A stretch of 64,000 bases of DNA from Neckera pumila. Its lineage: Eukaryota > Streptophyta > Bryopsida > Hypnales > Neckeraceae. Under the pieces are notes generated by a model that saw only the letters and a list, made by a program, of their open reading frames with translations, did not search any database and had not been told where the DNA came from. Each line of letters starts with the position of its first letter. The first letter of the stretch is position 1. The position numbers and the translations under genes were made by a program. Below are positions 11,881-36,180 of this stretch, piece after piece. The stretch is from NCBI GenBank assembly GCA_963969595.1, contig OZ018413.1, positions 7,996,211 to 8,060,210 of the forward strand, given 5' to 3'.

Positions 11881-13849
11881 GATTAATCTTTAGGAAGTGA
11901 TTGGCGGGCTAGGAAGTTGCAACCAACATTTTTCTATGGAACAGTGCCTGCCACAAGCCTTCGCAACACTGGCGCAATTCTAAACATATAGAGATTAATA
12001 GGCTCAAACCTATCAGAAAAAACAAAATTATACTCCCCGAAAGCACTATTTGCAATACTAAGTTCATTGGCTGACTAGGAAGTTGCAACACTAGGGGCAC
12101 TTGTTTTATGGGGGAGCAAAAAGGACCCCTCCTATGTTGGTAAATAATATTTTGTTTGAAATCCACAAAACCAAAAGTGTTGGCTTGCTTTTCAACTAAA
12201 CCCATTCAATCTTCATGTCATGTTCAAGGGAGTGTATATTTGGGGCCAAAATGTGAAGGGGGTGGTTTTGTAACTAGCTGCTCATTAATCTTACATGGAT
12301 GTAGAAGACAAAAAAGTGTTGGACGAATAGCCTCTAACATTTTTGTAGAAATGAGGTATACACACAAGATAATAGCATCTGGTGTAACTCTACAAATTTT
12401 GCCTAAAATGTACTACCTCTAAACATGTGGCTCTTGGATTCATTTTAATCCCTAAAGCTTCCCGGTAGTTTAATCTTGAAATAACAACCCCAACACCTCA
12501 AAATGGACTTGAAATGACCCCTCCTCTTAAATTGTTGAATGAAACAATATCAAATTTTTTTAGATGTTTGATTGTTAGATCTTCTTCTTAGGTTGCTTAG
12601 AGTCTTCCATCAAAATTTTAGATGTCAATTAAAAATACTCCCAAAAATACTTTAGGAGATTATAGTGGTCACAAATGACGTAAATCTTTTATTGGTACAA
12701 ATTTGAAGGGGGCAATTATTTTTTGATGATTTCAAATGTCGACTTCCCTAATTACAAGTGTTTGTATAATTTGAAAGTGATGAAGTGTGAGAAGTTAGGT
12801 ATGGGTGTGTCAAATCATGCAAGTATTGAAGGTCCGTAGCATCGTCCAAAAAAATCATAAGCGATGGATGATTATGTCAATGACTCCCTACACTTGCAAA
12901 ACTTTGGAGACATGGATATGAGGTGAGAAATTGTTTTTTTCAAAATGCAGACAATTTCAACATGGAATAGGGGCCAATAACAATATCCTTTCAAAAAATT
13001 CACAAAAAATGAAAATCAAAGTTGTAACTCCTAGTTAAAGTTATAAGATGACTAAGTAGCTCAAAGAAAAGCCATCAAAGGCAGACTGCATAAATAAGAT
13101 TGAATTTAGAAAACTTTGCCAATATTCTCAAAATTATCAAAGTTGTCTCCTTGATCCTTAAGGTGTAATGCTATATTTGATTATAAAAAACATCTAATTG
13201 AGGTTGTTTAATTTTTATTGAAAATAATTCATGCGTACCTTAATTATGAGGTTTAAGTCTTTTGGAATTATAATGCAAAAGTTATAGCTACATTTTTTAT
13301 CTTGCTTTCAAATCCTTGTAAGAAAAAATAACACAATTTTTTCTTACAGTCACCATTTTCATGCAAAATTGAAGTAGATTGGATGAAAGATCATAACATG
13401 TTGTATACCTTTTTTTCATATCAATTTTTTTTAACTAAAATCATAATTTGTAAACTGTAACTTGTAAATCCTAAGTTCTCATCATTTGTCACTATGATAC
13501 AACTTTTTGTGCAAATTTCAATATTTTTGAACATACTGTACAGGTTGGTAACATCTCAATTCCTAGATTTTTTTTAACCTCTATTAATAGCAACACCAAT
13601 TTATTGTAGTAGAAAATACACATTGCCTATGCACTTCATAGTCCTCTAATACTGCCTATGTTAATTTTAAGACACTTTGTCCCTAAGTAATGCTATAAAG
13701 AATAGAAAATAGCAACTAACAAGTACCGGACTATCTTTTATTTATTATATACATGAATACAAAATGATAACTACTCATAAATTCAAACCTATATTTCAAA
13801 AACCTTTAGTCAGTTTTGATTTGATTGCTATTTGTTTTTTTCCTATTTC
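11881..13849. other. AT-rich intergenic DNA, nothing recognised
   Basis: Open frames at 11909-12205 (minus) and 12156-12422 (plus) overlap each other, resemble no family and are treated as chance. Confidence 0.5.
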
Positions 13850-14335
13850 CCTACAAACAACCTTTAACTACTGCACAACCTTCAACCACATTTGGCTCTA
13901 GGGACACTATCCCAACAAATATTAACATACATTTTTTCTATTCCCAATAGACCACTACATTTGTACTAGTTGCATGAAGTCAAATGTGGTTAAAGGTTTT
14001 GTGTAGTTTTTTCTATGCCCAATACACAACCTTTAACCACACAACCTTTAACCACATTTGATTCTAGGCAAACTAACTTATTCCAATAAACAACTAAATT
14101 TGTACTAGTTCCATTTTTTTTTCTATTCCCAATAGACAAATACATTTGCACCAATCGCAATTTTTAAATTCCCAACACACAACCTTTAACCACAATTTTT
14201 AGTTTATTTTTAAAAACCTTTAACTACAATTGATTGTAGTCAAACTAACTTATTCCAACAAACAACTACCGATTTGTACTACGAGTACTCCAATAGCATT
14301 TTTTCTATTCCCAACACACATCCTTTAACAACAAA
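13850..14335. repeat. Degenerate tandem repeats around AACCTTTAACCACA
   Basis: AACCTTTAACCACA or its near variants recur at least six times (for example 14027, 14042, 14181 and, inverted, 13985), interleaved with TTTTTTCTATTCCCAA and CAAACTAACTTATTCCAA. Larger units of about 140-190 bp are visible but decayed. Confidence 0.65.
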
Positions 14336-14700
14336 TTTTTTTTTTTTTTTTTTGGAGTAAAATGAAACAGAATTTCATTGTGAAACAACAGAACACAACA
14401 CAACAGCCAGGCCAAATGTTGGTCAAGAAACCAAAGAGCCCAAAACAGAAACTACTGTACAAGAAGTGACCTTTGCCCACCTTTGACTCCCTACGAGCCA
14501 CACCCACAGCCTCTTTACTCATGACGGCTCGCGCCATGATTACTAATTATTCCCACACCTCTTCCACAGAAGACCCACAGAACGACCCGCAGAAGATCCA
14601 CAGTGGGATTTCCTGCACATCGATAATGCTCCCTAGCACTCCAGCAGCCTCTTTGTCGTAAGTTAATAACGCAAGTCTTGCTGCTGGGCCCCTGCAAAAT
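14336..14700 (-). mobile_element. Probable LINE 3' end, minus strand
   Basis: Read on the minus strand it ends TTCACAATGAAATTCTGTTT plus CATTTTACTCC and an 18-base A run (14336-14353 as T on +). The same ending, TGAAACAGAATTTYATTG on +, occurs at 34650 next to another T run, as expected of LINE tails. Coding similarity was not recognised. Confidence 0.5.
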
Positions 14701-16720
14701 GATATCCCTGAGAGAGAAAAAGGAAAAAAATAAAATAAATCCGGAATCCGTCGCGCGTCGGAGGTGACAGCAGCACGCTTGGACGGCACCAAGGGAGCTG
14801 ATCGCCGGATTAAGGATTCAAGGGAACTGATCGCCTGATGGCCCTGATCAAAGGAGCGAGAGCGCCGGACGCCGGAGGAGGCCGGAAGGAGGCCGGAGGA
14901 ACGGACGATACTACTTATAACTCTCGGATAACGATCTCTACAACGGCGGCGATTGGACGCAGCGTCCGTCATTCCGTGTGACCGTGTGTGGGACGGAGTC
15001 CCAATTTCTGGATAGCCCAATTCTAGCTACACTAGCTAGATAGTCCGGAACTCCGGATGGGGTGTACCCAAGTTGTTGGGATGGCTAAAATGCGGGAAAT
15101 TCCAACAAACCATGCTTGCCTTGCGTAGTCCGGTTGCAAACTGCTCGTCCTCACTCGCGGGCACTCGCGGGCACCAGAAGAGACAAGCTCCTCCCTGCCA
15201 ACAAGATGATGAGCTTCCGAATATTCACCAGCAACGGTCGTCGTCGTCGTGCAGCAGGACGGAGCTCGGGTCCTGGATTTAGTAGGCGGGTTTCGGATGA
15301 TGGAGTTTGGCGGGCCATTTTGTGTCTGTCGTCGTCACGTTTAGCAAAGATCGTATTGGTGGTGTGACCTTTGTTGGGGAGCTTCACGTTGGGTTGCGTT
15401 TCTTCTGGTGCTGGAACGCGGTGGGAGGTCCAGATTCGCGTGGGTCGAATTCGTGTGGGAAGCTTGCATAGTCGTGGACGGCGGTTGGGGGCACCCCCCC
15501 GTGCCAGGTGCTGTCTTGGTCCTGGAAAAGGGGATTTGGTTTCTCTGACGTGTTGGTGACGATTTGGTGTTGGTGGAGGTGGGAGACTGGGAGTGCATGT
15601 CGAGGTCGATGCTGATGCTGTCAGTGTTTCTGACGAGCTGTGCGTGTGGGAGAGAATTCAAACTGGAATTGTGACTTGGGTCAGTCGGTCAGTCAGTCAG
15701 CAGCTCGTTGAGTGTTTTTTTTGGAATGTGTGTTTTGGAGTGTGTTGTTCTTTAATTGACGAATTAATGTAGCCGGCGTGCTCGGTGATGGAGATGGAAA
15801 GTCGGCTTCCTTTCCTCTGCAATGAAATTCCGTTTCATTTGTGTCAAAAAAAAATTTTGAAAGTCGGCTTGGAAGTGGTGAGTACCGCGAAGGGAGGGTT
15901 GGGGAAGTAGCAGCAGAGATTCTGCTCTGTGGAAGCTGAGGCGTGAGTCGGGGGATTCATGGGGTGAAATCGCAAACGCAAACGCAAACGCAAACGCAAG
16001 GCGTGCGCGGCTTGGGTAGATGGCTGACCGCACTTTCATGCTTCTGGACGCGCCGACAGCTCACGTCGTCTCTAAATCTCTCAGCTACTCCGTGGCTGTC
16101 GTGGGTTGCTTCGAATTAGAGCTCAGCCCCTTCCTCGGAATCCTCTCTCCGAACGCAACGTCGCACTCTAGTCTAGCTATGTCGGCACAAAGAAAGAATT
16201 AGAATCCCCAGTTGACGTTCGAGGTTGTGCGTGGAGTACGATTCCGAGGCGTTTGGCAGTGGAGTTTAGTACTCGCCCTAGTCTCCCTTGTACCGAACTG
16301 ATTTCTGTGTGGAGAGCCTGGTAGACTCCAGGGTATCGGTTTTATTTTACAGCGTTTCTGGTTCCCCGGACGCTGTGCGTTTTTCTCATTATAATACTAG
16401 TATTTTCAAGAATGATTGCGCTTCATTCCAGTATGGATTACGTGATCCTGTTGCCCCCTGGAATCCATTTTTGAATATGCCCTAGCGACCATTTTCTGGG
16501 GAGTAATTTGGGGTCGCGTCTGTGTTTCAATCCATATTCCATCGTCTCGAGCATGTTTGAATTGATTCTTTAGAATGGTGGGGATTGACTCACCGTCTTC
16601 TGTTTTACAGAGTAGTTCAAGTAGTCGTGAGGAGGAGCCGCAGCGTTGCCTTCTATGCTGCGACACACCATTAATGGGGATTGGTCTCGGTCTTTGACGA
16701 CTCATATCGACAGACTTCAG
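14701..16720 (+). promoter_or_regulatory. GC-rich upstream region: probable promoter and 5'UTR of phototropin
   Basis: Base composition rises sharply above the AT-rich surroundings from about 14,700, with frequent CpG. It contains several overlapping open frames on both strands, none with a recognisable protein. It carries a hexanucleotide run of about five AAACGC units at 15967-15998. I could not place a TATA box or start site with confidence. The region most likely holds the promoter and the first noncoding exon of the phototropin gene, because that gene begins immediately downstream on the same strand. Confidence 0.45.
15967..15998 (+). repeat. (AAACGC)n hexanucleotide microsatellite
   Basis: About five near-perfect copies of AAACGC in the GC-rich upstream region of the phototropin gene. 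It is a likely length-polymorphic site in the leader or promoter. Confidence 0.8.
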
Positions 16721-16967
16721 GTAATGTAAAGTCTCCATTCCCCATGCAGCAAGGGAGGGTTTCCGTTGACTACACAAGTAAACCTTCAACTTTTCCCAAC
16801 AACCATCTAGAAACTTGCACCTTCTAGAATCTTGCAAAAGCAATTGCAAAAAACTAAATGTCAATACATGAAGCATTTTCAAACTGATCACAAATCAAAG
16901 CTCACCTGTATGGTCAATGGCTCAGTCTCTAATGTACTGTATGGTTAATGGAGTCTCTATCTTGCAG
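16721..16967 (+). other. Predicted 5'UTR intron of phototropin
   Basis: A donor CAG|GTAATG at 16720/16721 and a pyrimidine-led acceptor CTTGCAG|GGG ending at 16967 bracket a 247-bp AT-richer stretch inside an otherwise GC-rich leader. Introns in the 5' leader are common in plant genes. No transcript evidence is available here. Confidence 0.45.
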
Positions 16968-16970
16968 GGG

Positions 16971-17078
16971 ATGGTGCATGCTTGGGGATGGCGTTGGGGA
17001 TGCAATGCCGAGCTTGGTGGATTCTCATTTTGTGTGGGCATTTATGTGCACAGGGAAATCTTGGAAGTGCGTACCTAA
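16971..17078 (+). CDS. Possible upstream ORF (35 codons) in phototropin 5' leader
   Basis: An ATG at 16971 opens a 35-codon frame that ends at TAA 17076-17078, 17 nt before the phototropin ATG at 17096. It begins just 3 nt inside the predicted 5'UTR exon that starts at 16968, and other upstream ATGs follow. If the leader is as predicted, ribosomes would meet this ORF first, which could lower translation of the receptor. The peptide resembles nothing I recognise. This is inference from position only. Confidence 0.35.
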   Translation: MVHAWGWRWGCNAELGGFSFCVGIYVHREILEVRT

Positions 17079-17095
17079 ACTAGGATTTAGCAGCG

Positions 17096-29389
<12,294 letters not shown>

Positions 29390-30400
29390 GCCATGTGAGT
29401 TCTAGTTGCATTTTGCTCTTGCTTTGGTTGATGTTTTAGGGTTTATTAATGCAACTAGTTCTAGACTATCCAGTTGTGTTAATCCTACCAGTTGTAATAG
29501 CATTTAAATCTGTCTCCAACGTAAACCTTGTCAATTGTAACGTAAATATTTTTTTAGATATATCATTTCAGTGTAATTAGACACCACTAATTCCCCTGCA
29601 GCAATTGGATAGGAAGAGGCGTCCTAGGACTCCTGAGGTATTCCAGAGCATCCAATTGTGTATACTTGAGCATCCTAGTAATTTTAACACCATATAGTTA
29701 AGTCTCTCTAACATAAACCCTGTCAATTGTAATGTAACCAGTTTTTCTAGAATCTTTCCTGGGGGTGGAATTTTCTACTACGGCAGTGCACTTGCTTGGG
29801 ATCTATTTCAATGGTTCCCTCGAACTAATGTGTAGCTTTCCGTGTACAGGATTTACCGCATAACGCAACGGTAGAAGCAACCTGGGAGCCTGAATTTGGT
29901 GAAGTATATTATTGCTCGATCGTTGCCCATTGAAGCTGAGAAACAGAGACTTGGAATTTCAGAGTACCAAGAGTTGCAGTGACGACCCTCTAATCCCACA
30001 AACCAAGATCATTATGATGTGGGTAGTCACCGCCTTCTCCTTAGTCTCGCTCATAGCACCGCCGCAGTTGTTGATTTCAACCAAGTAAAGCTGACTCTCC
30101 GCTATTGTCATTTGCGTGTGCTCACTATCCTCTGGAGGTAATTGAGTTTGATCCATCCTGAACTTGGAAAGCTCTCGAACTCTCATGTGGATACTGTCGA
30201 CCACCCTAAGGCTCTGTCAAGTTTGTGGATGTGCGGCCCAAAGACAGGGAGTAGTACTTTTGTATGGAAAGTAAGAAGGAGAATGATCCCACTTACTACC
30301 CTTTCTGCTGCACTGTACATTACGATTGAGATTGCAGACCATGAAAAGCTTGTTGCAATTTTCCTTTTTTCCATTGTTAATACAAAGTGTTTTCAGTGAG
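29390..30400 (+). other. Predicted phototropin 3'UTR with intron 29395-29849
   Basis: Five bases after the TAA stop there is a strong donor, CCAT|GTGAGT (intron from 29395), with an acceptor TGTACAG ending at 29849. The flanks on both sides recur in the duplicate at 54917-55500, which shows this block moved with the gene. No long frame is present. A transcript end near 30,390 (AT-rich run before TTTTCAGTG) is a guess. Confidence 0.4.
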
Positions 30401-30530
30401 TTGTACATGCATCACGAATCAGGCAGATTGGTTGCTTCTAATTTTCCCTGGCCACCCTTTTTTCTGGTGATTGTTGCTTCGAGTATGCTGTTATCTGTAA
30501 TTTATTATTTTGGCATGTTCAAGGTATTAC

Positions 30531-31016
30531 TACAGTAGAACTTGTCTGAGTGCATCCTCTCTTATTGCATAATTCTCAAGTATGCACATACTAGGTGGGC
30601 CCAATTTCAAGCACATTTTATGCCTTTATAAATGGAGCTAACTTTGACCCCCATGCATACTAGGAGCTACCTGGATATTCTTCATAGGATGGAAAGAAAT
30701 TGGCTTTTGTACTAGTTGCTTCACCAATGCAACCACTAGCATGGCCATGTTGCAGGACGGAAAAGAAATTGGCTTTTGTGCTAGTTGCTTCACCAGTGCA
30801 ACTACTAGCATGGCCATGCTATAAGATGGAAAAGAAATTGGCTTTTGTATTAGTTGCTTTACCAGTCAGCCTTTCTAAATGCATATCTTGGCTATGTGTA
30901 TATCTAGTTGGCAGTGTTAGCATGGCCATGTTGCAGCCTCTCTAAATGCATATCTTGGCTATTTGCATATGTAATTGGCAGTCTCAGTACTATGCATTAA
31001 GTTGAATTTTACTATA
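30531..31016. mobile_element. Degenerate Emigrant/pogo-like MITE with internal tandem repeats
   Basis: The left end TACAGTAGAACTTGTCTGAG and the right end (revcomp) TATAGTAAAATTCAACTTAA are diverged inverted repeats in TA context. Internally, a 69-bp unit (AAATTGGCTTTTGTACTAGT and so on to CATGGCCATG) occurs about three times at 30689-30870, and CTAAATGCATATCTTGGCTA twice at 30880-30960. It lies in the copy of the segmental duplication nearest the gene and is absent from the duplicate. Confidence 0.65.
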
Positions 31017-31149
31017 TATTGTTGTAGTAGCCAATTTCATGAGAGATGTGAATAGGCTTTCTTACTGGCTCTCATTTGCTGTGCTTCATGATATCTCCAG
31101 TACTGTTATATGATTCTCACATTGATGTGTTTGTTGTCATGATGCATTG

Positions 31150-32693
31150 CATTAGAAGAGATTGGAGGCCATTGGAGGGCCATTTCAAGCCCATTTCCCA
31201 ATCTGGCTAGATCTGTGAACAATTGGTACGGGTTGTCAGAGTTTCTTTTTTCAAAAAAAAAATTAAAAAAAATTAAAATTTCTCTCCCAAATATCATTTC
31301 AGGCCAATTTTTTTTTTTTTTTTTTTTTTTTAGACTTAAATTTTGGGATTTATTCCTATTGATTTCAAGAAGTCTATTGCTGTTAGATCAAAGTAATTTG
31401 TTTGTAATTTTAAATCTATATGATTTATTTATTCTATACAAATCAAATGAGACCCATAAGAAAATCTTCACCACTTACTGGGGACTGTAAGATTTACTTA
31501 TATGCTACACTACTAGTACCTGTTACATAGTTGCCTTACCTTCCCAAACCAGAGTTCATAATTCAAAAAATTGTAATAACTATCTCTGGTGCCTGACAAG
31601 AGACTGTACAATGAGCAGATACCTTTGCGACTCTACACATTTTGATTAAAAAACAATTGACGACTTTTGGAGTGCGTGCCTTAACTCACCAAGGTTATTG
31701 TAGCTTGTATTGAATTGGTTGGTAAGCCGAGTTGCATGAATGCACTGGCCTTACGAAGCATTCGATGAACACTCTCTCCTCTCTCGGTATGAACAAGTCT
31801 GCCTGAACTAGACGGTCTTTTTGATTGTGGTAACAATTCTATGACACAAAGTAAGATTAGGGTGGCTGTAACTTGGAGTAGCAAGGGTCTGATTGTGGCG
31901 TAAGCGTACGAAAATGGTTTTGGGTTCTCAAAACAGCGGGCAATAGGTGTTGTGTCAATTACGTAGCTTTGTGAAACCAACCTTCTTGGAAGGAACTTGG
32001 TTTTGTTTATTTTAGGTTATATTGAACAATTTTCTTTGGTGATTTTACAATGACAAGTAGTGGTAGCTTGCAGACGCTCGTACACGTCTAGTGGCATACT
32101 AATAGTTTGCTGTTTGGCATGGGTACAGGTGAAGACTACCACCTCCTCAAAATTTTGCAAAAAATTTCAAAAATTCTTTCAAGTTACGGCTGTGGTTCTA
32201 TTTGCGTTGGAGAGTTCTTCAAAATACTTGAACTTGGACATGTTTGGAAAAGGAGCTGTACTAGTGATACGGAAAAAATTCTCATTTAAAATTAGGTTTT
32301 GCACACTCAATTATTTTTGGACTCCGACCAAGATGGTTTGTTGTTACTGTATGCAGGATTCTCTTGATCTGATTACTACCAAAAGCAAAATCTTTTGAGG
32401 GATTTATCCTCATATGCCCAATTATGGTTGTTAATAAACCTGTTAATGATTTTTTTGTGGAAAACGAAAAATGATTTAGACCTCCTATTTTGAGTTTGAT
32501 TTTTGAAAAGGATTTAGAATCTATTCTGATTCTATAGGAGAAGTATCAAAAAACACATTTTTTTCTCCAAAAATGACGTGGCACTCTCTCGACCACATCA
32601 GCCCAATAGCTTTCCTGCATTCTACAGTTTGGGAACGCTGGGAGAATCCAGGACAACTCGCGATCTCTTAGAGGCCTCAAATCTCTTCTAATG
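31150..32693. mobile_element. CATTAG-family element with nested internal sequence
   Basis: It begins CATTAGAAGAGATTGGAGGC and ends GGCCTCAAATCTCTTCTAATG. The duplicate locus at about 56368 lacks exactly this block, joining GCATTG to TTTCTGGTTGTCTCTCC. Only 31150-31320 and 32560-32693 match the short relatives, so about 1.2 kb between them is probably a later insertion or extra cargo. ORFs in it (31681-31980 minus, 32060-32398 plus) have no recognisable product. Confidence 0.8.
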
Positions 32694-34633
32694 TTTATAG
32701 TTGTCTCTCCATATGTTTGCTGTTTTTTATGAATAGACCTTTGACAATAAATACGACATTTTCAATTCTATGATCACGCCCCTTGTGACAACAAGTAGGA
32801 CATTCTCAAATCTCTTATACTTATAGTTTTGGGTTAGTCATGACACTTTTAGGTTGTCACCAAAAATGTGAGGCATGCATTCTTCAGTGAAGTTCAGACT
32901 TGAGTACCTGTACAAAAGTGGGAGTAAAAATTTCACTCATAGGAAGGTGCAAGTGAATTGCAAATCTTTTGCAACTTATATTTATTGGATCATGCTAAAG
33001 AATAAATTTATTCTATGATGAATATGATTTCAATTCTACTTCAACTAATAATTAATATTCCAAATGACCTCTAAATGTTTGCAAATTCAATTAGGATCAT
33101 CAATTTATTAGATTATGCTAGATTGATCTTTACTTTTATATTGAGACAAGATGAGTGCCCAAACTTTGTCACAATTAAGGAATTTCTCTAAATGCTTCCT
33201 AGTTGAAATTCTTTATGATGTCTTTATGGCTAGAAGACAACCATCTATTCTTAAAACCTCTTTTATCTTTATAAATCTCTTGAAATGACCTTGCTCTAGA
33301 GGAGTGAAAACTATGGTAAATAAAACTCTATCCACTCAAATTAACCTCTTAAAAAAATTGCATAGAAATGGATGGTCAAGAACGCTTTCAATGCCACTAA
33401 ACCCAAAAAAAGATTTACATGTTATGTCATCAAATTCCAAAGAGAAAACAAAACTGGCAAAAAGTCTTCAAAGCCAATTGACATTGTGAGTTTGGTTCAT
33501 GACTACACTCACAAAATTCCTTCTTTCTATCGTCTCTTATAGCAAATTATTCCACCTTTGAAAGTAGCACATTCAACACAAACTTCAGAGGCAACATGGA
33601 TCTCATACATGTTCATCCCATAATGAGTGTAGTATTTCACATTTAGATTATCATGGGAAGACTACTTCTGAGCTTTCCAATAGACCTTCAAATTCAATTT
33701 CACCCTATGAGGTACACTAGTAGTAAAATAAAACAATTTAATAAGAACTTCTTGGCATGGATATAAATTTACACTTTTCATTTAAAGAAAGTTTTACCAT
33801 ATTGATCACATTTCATAATAAAAATTCAATTAGTTTAATAATCATTAATTTGAAAGGCGTAATTGATGGCAAACAAATCCATCTATCTTTTTTTTAATCT
33901 TTCCTTTTATTCCAGTTTATTTTTTTTTCATCATGTCATACGCCTTTTAACCCCTAATTGCCCTAATTGCCTTTTTTGAAATTCTTAGATTTTGCTTTAA
34001 AGGGTGATTGCAAGAAATTACCTATTCTATTTTCTATCACATGTTCAATGTGTAATATTTTGGGGGGGTTGGCCCCCATGCAAGGGCTGCGAGTTCCAAC
34101 TATAGGAAACGCACTGCACTATACTACAGCAGCATAGCGTAGCAATGTGACGTGGTCAAAGTTTGGCCATATCAGGTTTTTTCTTTCATTTTTTTTCATT
34201 AGGGTTTCGACAGCAGCCCAACATTCCTTCCCTGCATTGGGAACAGATTGGAGAATAATCAAATAACAATGTAAATGTGTAACATGTACAATCAACTATA
34301 AATGAAGATGAAAGATTGTATGACCTAAAATGTTTTCAGGAATGACATAATGACATGCTCTACCACCCATGAGCAATCAAAGTGCATTGTTTTCAAAGAA
34401 TTAACTCATATTCAAATACTATAAATTTATTCAAATGGTTGTCTTTCTTCTCTGTTTACTTTCATGATTGTAGATCAAAAGTGTTTCATTTAGAATTTTA
34501 TTTAATGATTGAACTATAAAGTGTGTAATTGTTGAATACATATAGTCCTTTATATAACCATTGGATCCTTACTATAGCAATAAAAGAAGCTTGAATGTTA
34601 ATATAAAATTTTAGCTATAATTTTAGATTTTAG
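32694..34633. other. AT-rich flank shared with the duplicate, then unassigned DNA
   Basis: 32694-33717 is the counterpart of 56369-57396. It includes a decayed frame (33304-33489 and, shifted, 33440-33540) that shares the peptide LVHDYTHKIPSFYR with the longer frame at 56991-57440. 33718-34633 shows nothing recognisable. Confidence 0.6.
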
Positions 34634-34740
34634 TTTTTTTTGGGCTCAAATGAAACAGAATTTTATTGCAAAAGAAGAAATTAACAACAGCTTAGCCACA
34701 ACTGGCCTGAAGTTATAATTTTGAGTTTAAATTAAAAGTT
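34634..34740 (-). mobile_element. Short LINE-like 3' tail, minus strand
   Basis: A T run at 34634-34641 is followed by GGGCTCAAATGAAACAGAAT, and then TTTATTGCAAAAGAAG and an ACAACAGCTTAGCCACAACT stretch. It parallels the tail at 14354-14420. Confidence 0.5.
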
Positions 34741-35390
34741 TCCATGTTACAAGTTTGAGAGGACACAACAAGTAGAAAATGCTAGAAGCACTGAACTTCA
34801 AGTTCATTCTATGCTAAATATAAATTCCATAGACTCTAAATCCTAAACCGTATATAGTTTCTAAATTGTGACAAATCTCAAAATCCTTTAAGCATAAATT
34901 TAGAAAACTTGAACAAAAAGTTTTGGAACCAGTATTCCGAAAATTGTCTATCTAAAATCAAAGACTCTAGAATTGACCACCCTAAACCATGAACTATAAG
35001 CCTTCAATTGAAACCAATAACCATGACCCTGAAATAAATTAATTCTAAGCCCTTGCTTTATTAGTCGTGAACAATGCCCCCCTAAATCCTAAACTCTAAA
35101 CCCCAAAACCATGACTCTTCAACCGTTAAGCTTCAACCGTACAAGTGTATACTTTGCATCCTTATCTGCGGACAATTGACCTTATAACCATGGACCCTAG
35201 ACCTTAAGACTTTGGTCATTCAAATATAAAATATCAAGTATGAACACCTGTGACTCTAAAATTATTGTGAATTCTTTTTGCAAGTGAGGGGATTTAGGTG
35301 AAAATTAATCCCTCATTTAATAAAAAATGAGGGGTCAATACCTCTCCTTTTTTAGAATTTGTTTTTGTTTTTGATTCCAATGTTCTAGAA
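34741..35390. other. AT-rich DNA with scattered CCTAAA-type telomere-like words
   Basis: TAAATCCTAAACYCTAAA-type words occur at 34840 and 35080-35110. No gene. Confidence 0.5.
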
Positions 35391-35504
35391 TTTCATTGGA
35401 AACGTTAACCCCTAAATACCCAAGGCTTGTTTTTTGCCTCTTGGAATTTACTCTATATTGAACTAGAAGCCAACCTTTTGATAAGTTGAATCAAATTTTT
35501 GGGT

Positions 35505-35985
35505 ATTTGTAACCATACAAATTCAAACTACACATGCTAAATATCACATAGGAAAAGAAAACACAACAACATCACTTAAGGATTGAAAGATTGTAATGTT
35601 TGATCATTAGGGTGTTAAAACTATGAAAACCTTTGAGTTCAATCTCCTTCTGCATGTCAAATCTAAAACATTCAAGACCCCAAAAACATGAGGTTGAAGG
35701 GCCTAATAAAATATATAACCCCAATTATTTTATGACTTCTCAAGATCTACTCTACAAATTTCTAAAAAAAATTCCTAGTGTCAATGATTTTTTCTCCAAG
35801 ATCTAGAGTATCTGAGGCTAATTTCCAAGAGCCTTGAATAATACAAGAAGTCAAGATTGCAATGGGTACCTTTGCACAAAATTTTGAATAGGAAAAACTG
35901 TAATCATTCATGCCCCAAAATTGGTTTTGGGTTTACAATTAGACTTAAAAAAGAAGCTTTCAACAATATTATCTATCAAATTTGA
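35505..35985 (+). repeat. Dispersed repeat, copy 2 (partner 3545-4000)
   Basis: Second copy of the repeat at 3545-4000. Similarity extends upstream to 35400, matching 2690-2810. Family unknown. Confidence 0.8.
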
Positions 35986-36084
35986 TATGGTTTTACTTTC
36001 AGTAAAATTCATTTGCTTCCAAATAAAAAATAAAAAATAAAAGTTTCTTAGACACCACCTATGGGTGCCTTACACTGTTTATCC

Positions 36085-36180
36085 TAAACCCTGAACCCTT
36101 AAAATCCTAAACCCTTAAAATCCTAAACCCTTAAAATCCTAAATCCTAAAATCCTAAAAACCCTTAATCCTAAACCCTAT
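36085..36180 (+). repeat. Interstitial telomere-like repeat (CCCTTAAAATCCTAAA)n
   Basis: AACCCTTAAAATCCT repeats three to four times in tandem, then degenerate CCTAAAATCCTAAAAACCCT and CCTAAACCCT. It is related to the plant telomere unit CCCTAAA but expanded and diverged. It lies far from any visible chromosome end. Confidence 0.75.

Noticed and set aside
14547..15387. Several overlapping open frames on both strands
   Set aside because: GC-rich DNA has few stops; the frames overlap each other, lack domains and sit in the promoter/leader region.
31681..32398. Two open frames inside the CATTAG element
   Set aside because: About 100 codons each, opposite strands, no recognisable motif and AT-rich chance composition.
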